This document shows positions 34,540 to 47,243 of a stretch of 64,000 nt of DNA, one piece after another. The notes under the pieces were generated by a model. It made no database searches and was not told the DNA's origin. It saw only the letters and a program-made list of their open reading frames with translations. The DNA is from Bimuria novae-zelandiae CBS 107.79 (Eukaryota > Ascomycota > Dothideomycetes > Pleosporales > Didymosphaeriaceae): positions 267,430 to 331,429 of the forward strand of contig ML976702.1 in assembly GCA_010015655.1 (NCBI GenBank). The letters are read 5' to 3'. Each line of letters begins with the position of its first letter. Position 1 is the first letter of the stretch. A program made the translations under genes and the position numbers.

Positions 34540-35420
34540 GGCTAATGTGGTGGGGGTGAAAATTGCTAATGGCGACACTGCTGAGTCTGGTTGCGATGGC
34601 CGAGGGTAGTGCTGGAGGCCTGACTTGTGCGAATTCGCGATGGCGGTGTGTGAACCAGAAAGGGTGAGGTTGATGTAGAGGTACCTGTAGGCCTCAGATA
34701 CAGTGACTGCGGCTTGTATAGAAGTGCGATAGCGGCTGGTGAGCTTGGAGACACGTGAAGTGTAGCGGTTGAGCTCTGTCTGTGCCTGAATGTGTTGTGG
34801 AGAGTGTGAAGAGGCGGTGTTTATGAGTGCAGGCGGGTGCTGTTGGGTTGTCGGGTGGCAGTGACAAGGCTTATATCAGGGCGCAAAGGCGCACACGAAG
34901 CCAGTGAATGTCCAGAGAAAACCGACGGCCGGGTCCAAGCTTAAGGGGTTAAAACGAGAAGATGCGGTATATAAGTGATGCACGTGAGAACACAACAACG
35001 CATTCGCCCGTTGGGTCTGATCGGCCTTTGCGTGCTCAGCACGAGCAGGCTCAGCAGAGCGCCAAGCTCGTGATCGCACTCCTTTTGCCCAGTTGAAGAA
35101 TGCTGAAGCCTTATTAACGCACCGAAGTGCTTTGTGTACGCCCGGTCATGCAGGCAAAGTTTTGTAAAACACGTTTGCTCTGTGATCATAAGTTGGCCAC
35201 AACGCAAAGAATAGATTCGGTTCTGCCCATGTCAAGCCCTCACCACTAAAGCTTTAACAGCAACTGAGTTCCCTCACTGCGTCAACACTCCTGGAAGGAT
35301 ATCCAGGCGTGGTTTCTATTATTGAAGCGTTAACAGATCAGTGTAGACGCAGCAGCCTCGGGAAGATATACACACTGAGATGCTCATGCTTAGCAATCGG
35401 ATGTGACCGTTCGATTATCG
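34540..35420. other. Intergenic, holds a small dispersed repeat
   Basis: No coherent gene. The repeat at 35261-35329 is described separately. The left part is the promoter of the SET gene; the right part is the 3' flank of the second SET-domain gene. Confidence 0.45.
35261..35329 (+). repeat. Small dispersed hairpin repeat, copy 1
   Basis: Positions 35261-35325 match 41086-41150 at 62 of 65 bases. A stem CCTGGA/TCCAGG lies in the middle. TTAACAG occurs directly before (35254-35260) and just after (35330-35336), which looks like a 7-bp target-site duplication around a 69-bp insert. Confidence 0.7.
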
Positions 35421-36793
35421 TCATCCGCGTCGCCGTCCATAGCTCCAATGCCCTTTAGGATCCTTCAGCAATTCCTTCCAAATCCGCAAATTTGGCGCCC
35501 ACTCCCCGTCCTTCAGTAATATCAGCTCTTCCGCTCTCTTCGCGTATTCCACCGCTTTCGTCGCGACCCCGGCGGCATTGTATGCCAGTGCCGCAAACCC
35601 ATACGGAACGTCCATGAAGCCTTCGAGACCCTCTTCTCGATAGGTACCAAGCAACTTCTCCGCTAGCTCAGGACTACCGATCGATGAGGCAGACCAGTCG
35701 TTCAGGGAGCTCTGCATGTCCTGGATCTGTCCCAGCGTAGCATCCGTCCTCTCATGCTCGGTGCACCGCGGACACGTACACTTGAAGTGAAACCCTTGCT
35801 CAAGATGTTGCTGGCGTACATGCGCCGGATCGAGCGGCGAGGTATCTGGACAGTGTCAGAAAGCCCATGTACCAGCAACAGATACGAAGTACGTACACGA
35901 TATGGTGATCTCCTCGCCTTCTTCCACCGGCCGCGTGATGTGGACAAAGTGCGTTAACAACACAGGATCGAGGCGGTACTGTGCACTTCGCTCGCTTGTC
36001 AGGTACATTCTCTCCGCAAAGCTAAAAATACTCACTTTGGCGCACACGCGTGATTGAGCCGCGACGTCTCCGGGAAGATGGCAAGATGATTGTGTCCACC
36101 AACTTCGAGCTGGAACGTATTCGCTTTCACGATGTCTTGGTACTTTACCGCTTCTATCCCGTATACCGTCGCCAGGCTTAGATACATGTCTCGCGTAGCT
36201 TGTGGGAGCTGCGATACCGCAATACGGAAGAACTTCTCCCTCTCAGCAGTGGAAAGATCGCTCTCCAGGTAAGCCAGCAGTGCGGGCGTGTACGCAGTCA
36301 CACGGTCTTTAAACTTGAGAACGCGTTTTGCGAGCATGCCCATTCCCTTTCCGGGCAACGACTGCGTGAACCAAGCACCAGAGTCTTCATTGTAGTCTGA
36401 GTGTGGGAAGGAGGGATCCTGGAAAGGTGGTAGGGCGAGGAATTGTTCGGCAAGCTTTGGCGTGGTGAAAATGGAGATGCCGCGGCCGTTGCTGAAAGAG
36501 GTATTTGTGTATACGCAGAGTTTGCTACCGACGCTGGGGAGGACGTCTGTGCATGCTGGCCGGTATGACCACGGGTCACTGGATATCTTCCGACTATACC
36601 CATCGTGATGGTCAGACGCAGGCGCATTTAGTGCATGGATGTATTCGAGGTCTCCTTTTTTCGACGATTGAATGAAGGCCGTCGATAGCGGATACTCGTG
36701 CCAACACTGTTCATGCAGAGCGAAGTCATTGGCATGCGCTTCTGCGGAACCTAGGGAACAAAGAAGAATTGAAGGCAACAGTGAAGCCTTCAT
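35421..36793 (-). CDS. SET-domain protein with predicted signal peptide
   Basis: Three exons (36793-36036, 35985-35897, 35845-35421) give 423 residues. The introns are 50 and 51 bp with GTGAGT/GTACGT donors and CTGAC branches. The N-terminus MKASLLPSILLCSLGSAEA is a classical secretion signal (cleavage about residue 19). The SET part reads GKGMGMLAKR (cofactor-binding start), RLNHACAPNAQYR across intron 1 (the NHxC motif), GEEITISY across intron 2 and a post-SET cysteine cluster CTCPRC. A helical C-terminal region follows. SET proteins methylate lysines; a secreted or endomembrane one is unusual, although fungi have a poorly characterised family like this. The final Tyr of the SET pseudoknot is provided at the exon junction. 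Intact. Confidence 0.87.
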
Positions 36794-36945
36794 GTCGCAG
36801 AAATGATTAAAGGCTTAGTGGACGCACAAAGAGACATGATTGATATTGAGCGTTCGAAGGATACCCTTGATTAAGCTGTGAAGCGCTCGGCTGAAACAGC
36901 AGATGTCAGACGGGTGCATCGGCTATACCATATTTAGATCGCTTA

Positions 36946-38952
<2,007 letters not shown>

Positions 38953-40128
38953 ATGGCTGACTACGATGCACCCGAATTCAAGCGCTATGCCGCTGTCCAC
39001 GAAAATACCCAGGGTCCCGGAGATGCGCGTCCGACAGCTCTCCAGATCGTGCAAGATGAAGGCCTTGAAGGTATGTTTCACCTGATTCAAGCAATGCGAT
39101 CGAGCTCACAACGTGCAGGCAAACTTGCAGGCAAAGTCGGTAAGTACGCCATTGGGAAGGCGACGATGCCGAACCCTCACTGACATGTCTCCTATCCAGT
39201 GCTGATTACCGGCTGCTCGTCTGGCATTGGCATCGAGACAGCTCGCGCCATGAAGGCAACGGGCGCTCACGTTTTCGCTACCGCGCGCAACCTGGACAAG
39301 GGGAAGAAAGCGTTGGGTGACGGTGAGTATTCTAAACACAGTGCTGCGACATTCACTCATCATCCCTTCATAGTCCTGGAGCCTGGCAAGCTTGACCTTG
39401 AGCTGCTCGACCTGAACTCTCTCGCCTCGGTGCGTACTTTCGCCAAATCCTTCCTCGAGAAGACCAACAACCAGCTCAACATCCTGATCAACAACGCCGG
39501 CATCATGGAGATACCAGAGGAGAAGACCGAGGACGGTTTCGAGAAGCAGTTCGGCACCAACCACCTCGCGCACTTTCTCCTTTTCCAGCTGCTCGAGCCC
39601 GCTCTGATGTCCTCGTCCACGCCAGAGTTCCAGTCTCGCGTGGTGTCCGTGTCTTCGCTAGGCCATCGCTACTATGACATCGACCTCGACAACGTCATGC
39701 TGGAGGGCGGGGCCTACGATCCCAGCCGCGCCTACGCGCACTCCAAGCTCGGTAACATCTACCTTGCCAACGAGATTGAGCGCCGGTACGGCTCGCGCGG
39801 CCTGCACGCTAACAGCCTTCACCCTGGCGGCATCTGGACGGGCCTACAAGCACACCTCGACACCTCCCAATGGGAGGGAAATCCAGACGTCAACGCGTAC
39901 ATGAAGAGCGAGGCCCAGGGTGCCGCTACGACGGTGTGGGCGGCAGTAGCAAGGTGCTGGGAGGGCAAGGGCGGTAAGTACCTGGACAATTGTCAGATTG
40001 CCCTGCCAGTGCCTGAGGGTGTTGGGTTGTTTGTTTCTGGGTACAAAAAGTATGCGTTTGATGAGGAGAAGGCGAAGAAGCTGTGGAGCATGAGCAATAA
40101 GCTTGTGGGACTGCCGGAGAACGAGTAA
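38953..40128 (+). CDS. Short-chain dehydrogenase/reductase
   Basis: Four exons (38953-39070, 39119-39139, 39200-39322, 39374-40128) give 338 residues. Exon 2 is only 21 bp. The Rossmann motif TGCSSGIG is at residues 50-57. NNAG, the catalytic Ser in VVSVSSLGHR and the YAHSK catalytic Tyr/Lys pair follow in the classical order, then LHPGGIWTGL. The approximately 40-residue N-terminal extension and the overall pattern resemble fungal WW-domain-oxidoreductase/retinol-dehydrogenase-like SDRs, which use NADP(H). The substrate is unknown. Introns have GT-AG ends and the exon phases agree. No sign of a pathway cluster around it. Confidence 0.92.
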
Positions 40129-40594
40129 TGCGCGCTCCAGGTCCTAAGTCTCCAGATCATTGTCCATAGCCTTTGCAGGACATTCGATCTTCATTCTAGC
40201 TCACCCTACCGTTCTCACATGTGCACTCAACGCCTCGCACTGCAGGGGTATCAAACCCTCAGTCGTGCGCCCGCCGCGGTCAGGCCATCATCACGTGATC
40301 AGCGGCTGCCAGGGCCGGCGGGTCTAACCGTATCAGTCAAGCCCAGCAGTGGCGCATCATCAGCCCTACAAACTTTCCCCAACAACCTCACTTTCACTCA
40401 AGACAACTCACTTTTGCCCACCCCGCGTACGAACCTTTCCCAACAACACTTTCACAAGTCAACTCGCTTTCGCCAACCCCGCGCGCCTCTCTCACGTACA
40501 CCTGGGCAGCACCCACTTCACGAAGCACAAGTCGCGATCGCGCGCCCGTAAACCTTCCGAATCGAGGTCGCCCCGCGCGCAACCGCCCGTAACG
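40129..40594. other. Intergenic and Kin17 leader
   Basis: No gene. The CT/CA-rich stretch 40360-40590 just before the Kin17 start codon is probably promoter and 5' leader. Confidence 0.5.
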
Positions 40595-41836
40595 ATGCCG
40601 CGCGCCGAAGTAGGAAGCACGAAGCACCTCGCGAACCAGATGAAGTCGAAAGGTGAGTCAAAGTAAAATGCCGGCAAAACACAAAATGCTCTATTGACGG
40701 GCTTCAGGGCTTCAACGTCTTCGTTGGTGGTGTGAGCCATGTCAGAAACAATGCCGCGACGCGAACGGCTTCAAATGCCATGTCCAATCCGAGTCGCACG
40801 TCCGTCAGATGCACGTGGTCGGGGAGAATCCGCAAAAGTACATCCAGAACTACAGTGGCGACTTCCAGCGCGACTTTGTTTCTCTTTTGAGGTACGTAAT
40901 TTCCTGTACGAAGTTCTGTATCATCGCGGTTCTCAGTTGCTGTGTATCGCATGATCTGTTCATGTCGTTGGTGACGATAAAAACATTCCGCACCAATTGC
41001 GCTTTTTGTCCCATACTAGCGGTCGAATAGACACTTATACTTTTAGTGGCCTTTGCAAACAGCTTTTGTTCATTGCGTATACACACAACTGAGTTCCCTC
41101 ACTGCGTCAACACTCCTGGAAAGAAATCCAGGCGTGGTTTTTATTATTGAGTGTGCTATACTAACATGCGTATAGAACGGCCCATGGTGAGAAGTGGATT
41201 GGCGCGAACAAGTTTTATAACGAGTACATCCGCGATAAGGAGCATGTACACATGAACTCGACGCGGTGGAGCAGTTTGACGGAGTTTGTGAAGTACCTTG
41301 GACGAGAAGGCATAGTGAACGTGAAGGAGGATGAGAAGGATGGCTTGATGATTGCGTGGAGGGATACGAGCATTGCGGCGACGAAGAGGAGGGAGGAGAT
41401 TCGCGAACAGGAGCTGGCCGAGGCGAGGAGTGGAGCCGGCGAGGACAAGCTACTGAAGAAGATGTCAAAGCGAGCACAGGAAGAAGCAGAAGAAAAGGCC
41501 CGGATATTGGAGGCTAGGCGGGTTGCGCAGGCGATGAAGAAAGATTCCGCGTCTCCTCTTGCGGAGGAAAAGGCACCTGAACCGTCGGCGGGAGACAATG
41601 CGGCGGAGGGCAAGACGACAGAATCTCCAGATGGGCAGAAGAAAGACGACGCGGCCACTGGTGAGGAAGCGGAGGCACTAAAAGAGGCGACTGCGCCTGT
41701 CAAGTTCAGCTTCGGGTTGAAGGCGAAGGTACCGCCGTCGGGCAAGCCTGGCCTTGGGCAGATGAAGAGCCAGAGCATTTTCAAGCGACAGCGGACGGAC
41801 GGCGAGAAGAAGCCGAAGAAGAAGGTTAAACTATGA
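40595..41836 (+). CDS. Kin17 DNA/RNA-binding zinc-finger protein
   Basis: Three exons (40595-40652, 40708-40891, 41176-41836) give 300 residues. The start MPRAEVGSTKHLANQMKSKG leads into the C2H2 finger CEPCQKQCRDANGFKCH with SESH, then the winged-helix domain (YSGDFQRDFVSLL, TAHGEKWIGANKFYNEYI, VKYLGREGIVNVKEDE). A coiled, charged segment follows (KRREEIREQELAEAR), then FSFGLKAK and a basic tail KKPKKKVKL. Kin17 is a conserved nuclear protein tied to the DNA-damage response, replication and the spliceosome. The C-terminal KOW/SH3-like part of the animal protein is absent. Intron 2 is 284 bp, far longer than any other intron here, and contains the repeat at 41086. Confidence 0.93.
41086..41150 (+). 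repeat. Small dispersed hairpin repeat, copy 2, in Kin17 intron 2
   Basis: Matches 35261-35325 at 62 of 65 bases. It keeps the CCTGGA/TCCAGG stem. It sits about 25 bp before the intron's 3' end, and no target-site duplication is clear at this copy. Confidence 0.75.
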
Positions 41837-42789
41837 ATTATGGCACACGACACATTAAAAGCATAGCGTGGAGTTCAGGTTCAGGTCATGTTCAGAAGAC
41901 ATGGCCATCATTCGGCGTCATAGGTTGGCATTAGGCGGAATGATCTATCATGGGGAGGTGTGTAAGATCTTCTTTCATTTCATATCAAATATTCACGTTA
42001 ATGACCCAAATAGAGAGATAGCTGACGTGAGCGCATTTGCACTCGGTGTCTTATGTCTTTCTTTGGAAGACACTGCGTGCTCATCTGCGACTGCATTGTT
42101 GTCCAGTTTTAGCGTTACGCTCCGACTACAGAACGAGTCTTCGATGATATTGAAATTGCCGGTATATCCTGAAGGCTATCGTAATGAGCAGCCGAGTTCG
42201 CCCGTTCTATCTACGCTCGGTCGACCGCGCCTGCCCTGAGAGTCTGACTGAGGGAGTTATTTGGTTCATCTTTGGCAGCTTCGCCAAGCCACGGAATCGC
42301 ACAGCCACATAGTGGTAATGATTTTTAGATCTGCACTGGAGTGCATCACATCTTACGACGACTCTTTCTGCACTCGCTTGGAAGTTTCGCTGCCGTGTGT
42401 CACTCGAAAGGGTTGAACGATCGCAAAAATATCTACGTTGATTTCGCGACGCCCGGACTTTCCAAGCACCTACAGTGTTCACACATCGATGCGAAGCCTC
42501 CAAATCCTCCTGCGCCTCAGAACACTTGAAGTTTCAAGATCCTCACTTCAACTTGAACAGAGCTCGGGCCGCAAGAGCATGAGGCGCCGAGCTACTTAAA
42601 CCCGTTCAGCGCCAAGCAACCTGTGTGTTGAAACTCACCCATTCACGGACCCCATCATGGGTGGCTGCAGGCATAATTCTTCGTTCAAGCCTATAAGCAT
42701 TTTGTCCTGAAAAGCTACACTCGCCCAGTCCACGCCGCACTCAACATCCCGCCCTCGAAACACGATACTCAAGAAGAACTGCGTCCACA
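41837..42789. other. Intergenic, no gene seen
   Basis: Ordinary composition. Frames inside (for example 41868-42239) show no recognisable protein features. The last 150 bp are the leader of the small gene at 42790. Confidence 0.45.
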
Positions 42790-43156
42790 ATGTCGATTTA
42801 CTTCCCAGGTCGCCTCGACGACCTCGTACTGGAGCAGCTCCTCCAAGTCAACATCATCAGTACGCCTATTCACTTCCATCCTGCATCGTATACTTACATG
42901 AATTTACATAGATATGGCCAAAGCACTGTTCAGCACAGACACGCACACTCACTTCTTTGTCGTCGTTATCGCCCTACCGAACCGAGGCAACGCGCCGGTT
43001 ACCGAGTACACGGCTAAACTGTTTGGATGCCGGGCCGATGGTGGTTATACGCTACTTAAGCGGAGTATGGAGATGGACAACCCGCTTAATGCGCTTCATC
43101 ACCTCGAGGCCTTGATGGAAGAGGAGGTTTGGAAGTTGACGTGTAGTCGATCCTAG
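42790..43156 (+). CDS. Small lineage-specific protein, paralogue of the next gene
   Basis: Two exons (42790-42859, 42912-43156) joined by a 52-bp intron give 104 residues. The sequence starts MSIYFPGRLDDLVLEQLLQV. A strand-like stretch THFFVVVIALPNRGNAP leads to EYTAKLFGCRADGGYTLLKR and a helix LNALHHLEALMEEEVWKL. There is no signal peptide or known domain. The same layout, VVV stretch then an ALxxLE helix, is found in the frame at 43904, so they are probably tandem paralogues. Function unknown. Confidence 0.65.
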
Positions 43157-43903
43157 GATGAGGGCTTTGCGGCGTGTCTTACATGTGTCGGATGGGAAGT
43201 AAACAAGAAAGACCTGGCCGCGCTACATGCATGGGCTTAGGGATCATAGATCTGGAATCGACCCCTTACATAAGGGACGTCGCGGTTGCTGAGAAACGGG
43301 AACCATATATCCGGTAAAGCGAGCCTGCTTCTATATCATTCTCGATGTCTGTGATCTAGTGTTTCCCTCCCTATTCCATTTTTCCTCGGCACAGGGTCTC
43401 TCCCATCTACTTCTCACGCAAGAACACCTCTGAACTCAAACCCATCTATCCTGATGTTTGCATTGGTGCTTAAGGTCTCCTGTATTTAGGCAAGTACTGC
43501 TGCTATGTTATCGAAAACCCGGTATTTCATTGCTGATTTGTGCCTCTTAGTCATAGCCACAACAAGAACTGTCTGACAGATACAATTGCGGAATGTCATT
43601 CTCAAACAATTGATTGTCGCCGTTTCGTATGTTACATATTCATTTCACTCGTCCGCGCTCATGGAACTCAACTCGCCACTATAAGTTGAAGATACAACAC
43701 AATGCGTAGGCGAGCAGCAGCTCATGTAACCATATTTTTTCAACTTCAATGCCTCGCTCGGGGCACCGAGAAGTGGGGCTAACATAAAGAATGGCTCTTG
43801 CGATAACTCGAGGTCTATATAACACATGTCTCTCCACACACACCTGAATTAAAATTCCTAAAACAATCGCCAAACCGATTCACTTCTACGGTCTACCTCG
43901 ATC
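43157..43903. other. Intergenic, no gene seen
   Basis: No coherent reading frame. Upstream region of the second small gene. Confidence 0.45.
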
Positions 43904-44431
43904 ATGTCCACAAACACCACACAATTGCATTTCATGCAACAGCGTGAGCATGCAGAATTCGTGCAACAGCGCCTCGGCGTGTTGACCATTGAGGGAAAGC
44001 TCCAGGCTTCTACCATCGGTACATTCCCCACCACCGTAAGACCCTCAACATAACACGCCAGCTGACCCTTCCCCAGCGGCCACCGAGGGCATCTACGGTG
44101 GTCGCCGCTATTCGAAGCTCTCAGTCGTCGTCGGCGCCATCATTGAGAAAGACGAAAAGTACAAGGACAAAGGCACGAAGTACATCGCCGAGCTGATAGG
44201 CCACTCCGCGGATTACGGATTCAACTACTGTGAGCTCTCAGCTTCTGATGTACAGCGGTGACCCCGGCCATGGCAGCGCCTGCGAGGCACTTGAGGACCT
44301 CGAATTTAAGGTTGAAACGCGTTATGGTGGGGGCTGCGGTAAAAAAAAAATTCAAGCTACTTGTGAATAAGATCGATGCTAACTTGATTGCAGGCCGGAT
44401 GAAGATGGGAGAGCGTCGCCATTTCGAGTAG
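43904..44431 (+). pseudogene. Second small lineage-specific protein, apparent frameshift
   Basis: The ATG at 43904 opens MSTNTTQLHFMQQREHAEFV. The intron 44019-44076 joins to AATEGIYGGRRYSKLSVVVGAII and IAELIGHSADYGFNY. After SASDV the frame meets a TGA (near 44260), while the family-like continuation DPGHGSACEALEDLEFKVETR is one base out of phase. A last intron from about 44340 (GTAAAA with ten A, branch CTAAC, acceptor at 44393) leads to RMKMGERRHFE and a stop at 44431. One inserted base near 44255, or an unusual 26-nt splice, explains the break. It could be an assembly error. Paralogue of the gene at 42790; function unknown. Confidence 0.5.
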
Positions 44432-44598
44432 GCAATCCGGCCGGAGCGAGGATAATGATATTACGGGGTGCAGATGCTCGGCCTCGGTGGCACAAGATAC
44501 CAGACTCATCAAGACCTGTTATGGCTGTGCTTTGACTACTGTACCTGTATTGGTGGCCATATTTCTCAAATATCATGAATACGTTTATAATTCCCTAA

Positions 44599-44742
44599 TG
44601 TGACGGTGCAGTATAGAAGCTTGGGCCACCCGCGTACGTGCGGCCTGTGCACGTGATCCACGTGATCCACAGTATATAGCTCTATAGAGTAGCTTCTTAA
44701 TTAAAACAACGATTACCTTAACACCCTTTTTTTAATATAATA
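44599..44742 (+). repeat. Copia 5' LTR, element 2
   Basis: Starts TGTGACGG and carries a GTGATCCAC duplication that the other copies lack. Its end has decayed from CGTTACA-like to ATAATA, so the last bases are placed by alignment with 57986-58122. Confidence 0.8.
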
Positions 44743-44756
44743 GTTATAAGCCTAAT
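44743..44756 (+). promoter_or_regulatory. Copia primer-binding site of the half-tRNA type
   Basis: GTTATAAGCCTAAT directly follows the 5' LTR. Undoing two RIP changes (TGA to TAA, CCA to CTA) gives GTTATGAGCCCA, the complement of the anticodon stem of fungal initiator tRNA-Met. This is the Drosophila-copia mode of priming, from an internal rather than a 3'-end tRNA site. Confidence 0.55.
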
Positions 44757-46815
44757 TTGCACCTACTAAGGGTACTACTTACTTATAATTATTTATAATA
44801 ATTCTATAATACCTATTATACATAACTTATATAATAGCTATGTAATTTTATAATAATAATAAAATTTAATCTAATAATAACGCGTATTACTATAGTCCTT
44901 AATAAGCCTAAGGACTAGCAGGCATAGATCTTTCTTTATAGGGATGCCGTACAGTAGTACGATCTATAGTAGTATTATAATCCTAACGTCGCTATAGCTA
45001 ACCTACCTCTACTAATAGAGCCTATCGAGCCTATAGCGCACTAATACAAAGTTACTAAGGGACTTAGTATAATATACACTAACGCTAACCTTAATAATAC
45101 TAAATTTTAATAATATTAATTTACGTATAACTAATATAACAAGTAATATATTTATTACCTTAAGTAGAAGCGGTCACTTTAAAACCTAAATATAAATATT
45201 AGTAAGATAATTACTAAGCACTATATTTACTTATTATATAATAAGGATACGCCGCACGCGCGACTTATCTCTTTTAAAAAGTACTTTATACTATTAATAG
45301 TAGTTTACTGATATAACCTAATTAATAACTATAAGAGCTTATATGCCCTACTAAAGTTATATAATTTTAAAAACTAGCTATAATTATAGATTAAAGATAC
45401 TAGCTAGTACGCTAAATTTAATTTACTTTATATAAAAAGTACGCATGTGTAAGAAGATTTTTTAATAGTCATTAAAAGTATTAACTTTAAATACACTATG
45501 CTTAAGCTAATTAAGCTATTTAAAAATAAGAATAATAATATATAAATAGTTACGCTAAAGGACGACGTCTCTATATATATAACGTATATTTAACAAGTCT
45601 AACCTAGTTCCTAGAAGCTTAATAGAATAGTAAGTAACCTTTAAGTAGCAAAGACGTACAGGAATATTAAAAATAATAGTAAGTTTACTATAAGTTAAGC
45701 GCTAAAGAGCGCATATCTTTATAATAATAAATACTAGTATAGTTCGTACTACTACCTTAATAAGGACTTTTACTTATAACTAAGTAATTTTAAAAAAGAT
45801 CCTGCTACGTGTTAGTATATTAATTAAGCTTTATAAGATAAATTTAGCCTACTTACGCGAATATAGAAGGTGGTAATAAAATAAATAGGCGTTTTTTTAA
45901 AGACAACACTAGTTACTATAGCTATCTAACTTAATAACAGGTGTCTACTAAGTAATAGTAGCTTAGCTTTTATAATAGGCTTATATAGTATAATAAGTAA
46001 AGTCTTAGCTACTTTAGCTAATAACTATAACATAATTTTACTAAACAAGTTAACTATTATCGCGATTAATAATTATACTATAACTTTTTAAGACTAATAG
46101 ATCCTTAACCTAATTTCTTACACCTACTTTATTAATATAACTAATTAGGTAGGCTAGGTACAGGAGCGCGTTAAAGATACTAGTATAACTATTAAAGTAG
46201 TACTCTAGCTTTATTATAAGCGTTATTAGTCTTGGATGCTGTTGCGATATTAGTATTTATTTTAACTTAGGTTAAGATGCGCTATATAATAAACACGGGG
46301 TTATTACTTACCTAAAGTACTATAAGGGCTATTAGCTTATTAACGTAGATTTCTTTTGCTATCTAATAAAGTTATCCTTATTTATAATAACTATTTAAAC
46401 TTGCTTATTAGAAGTACTAATGATCTAAAAGAATCTTTTTAACGCTAGCTTATACGGTTTAAGGCTATTTAGGACGTAGAGTTATAAATTACCTAAGTAA
46501 TAATATTAAAGGAGTAATAATAAAAGGGCCTGCTAATTAAGACTTTTGTTCAAGTCTACACTAATTAAAGTTAATAAAATAGATCTTTTACTATACGCTT
46601 AAGGATGCCGTTTTTCCCTTTTATTAAACTTTAAATAATCTTATCTAACTATAATATTAGGGAGAGTTCTATTATAATAGTAATAAGTAGAATACTTATA
46701 CTATCTATTAATACTTGCGTTAGCATAAAGCAGAGCCCGTTTTAATAAAGTTAAAGGCTTAGCTAGGCTGCTAGCTATAGAACACTATATAATAAATTTA
46801 GCGTTAGTATAATTA

Positions 46816-47243
46816 TGTTAAGATCCCAAAGAGGTAGCTATTCTCTAAGGGGCTAAGGTTGGTTCTCGGGCAGGAGTACTGGTAGGACGGGAAAGGGTTG
46901 TAGTGATAGCTTGCGCCTGTCACTAAGGGCGTTAGTATCAAAGGTGTGTACAGCATAATCAAATTAACAAGGTTGCTTATTCAGATCCAAACGATAGATT
47001 GATAAACAGGTTGAACACAAGTAGAAGAGAGACTCCTTCTTGCGTTCCTATATACTTGTCCTGCTCGACATGCTCGAGTCGAGCGCAGCGAGCAGAGGTC
47101 TTGGCTTCTGCGTCTGCTCGACTTGCTCGTGTCGAGCGCAGCGAGCAGTCACGTGACCTCCAGGTACTGTACCTCCATTGGTCACCATAAGACCATAGGC
47201 GCTCTGGAGCCTAGCCAAGTGCCTGTAAGATCGGATCTTAACA
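46816..47243. mobile_element. Solo LTR, 428 bp, hardly mutated
   Basis: Perfect 11-bp inverted termini (TGTTAAGATCC at both ends, read inward) and an exact 5-bp duplication AATTA (46811-46815 and 47244-47248). It is GC-richer and far cleaner than the copia around it. It holds two 35-bp direct repeats at 47061-47095 and 47114-47148, each with CTGCTCG/CGAGCAG arms. No internal region remains. Confidence 0.92.

Noticed and set aside
44230..44256. 26-nt intron in the second small gene to repair its frame
   Set aside because: Shorter than any plausible fungal intron and it does not give the right phase; a one-base error or real frameshift is simpler.
46999..47190. 63-residue frame inside the solo LTR
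   Set aside because: It reads through the 35-bp repeats and the LTR ends; no protein features.
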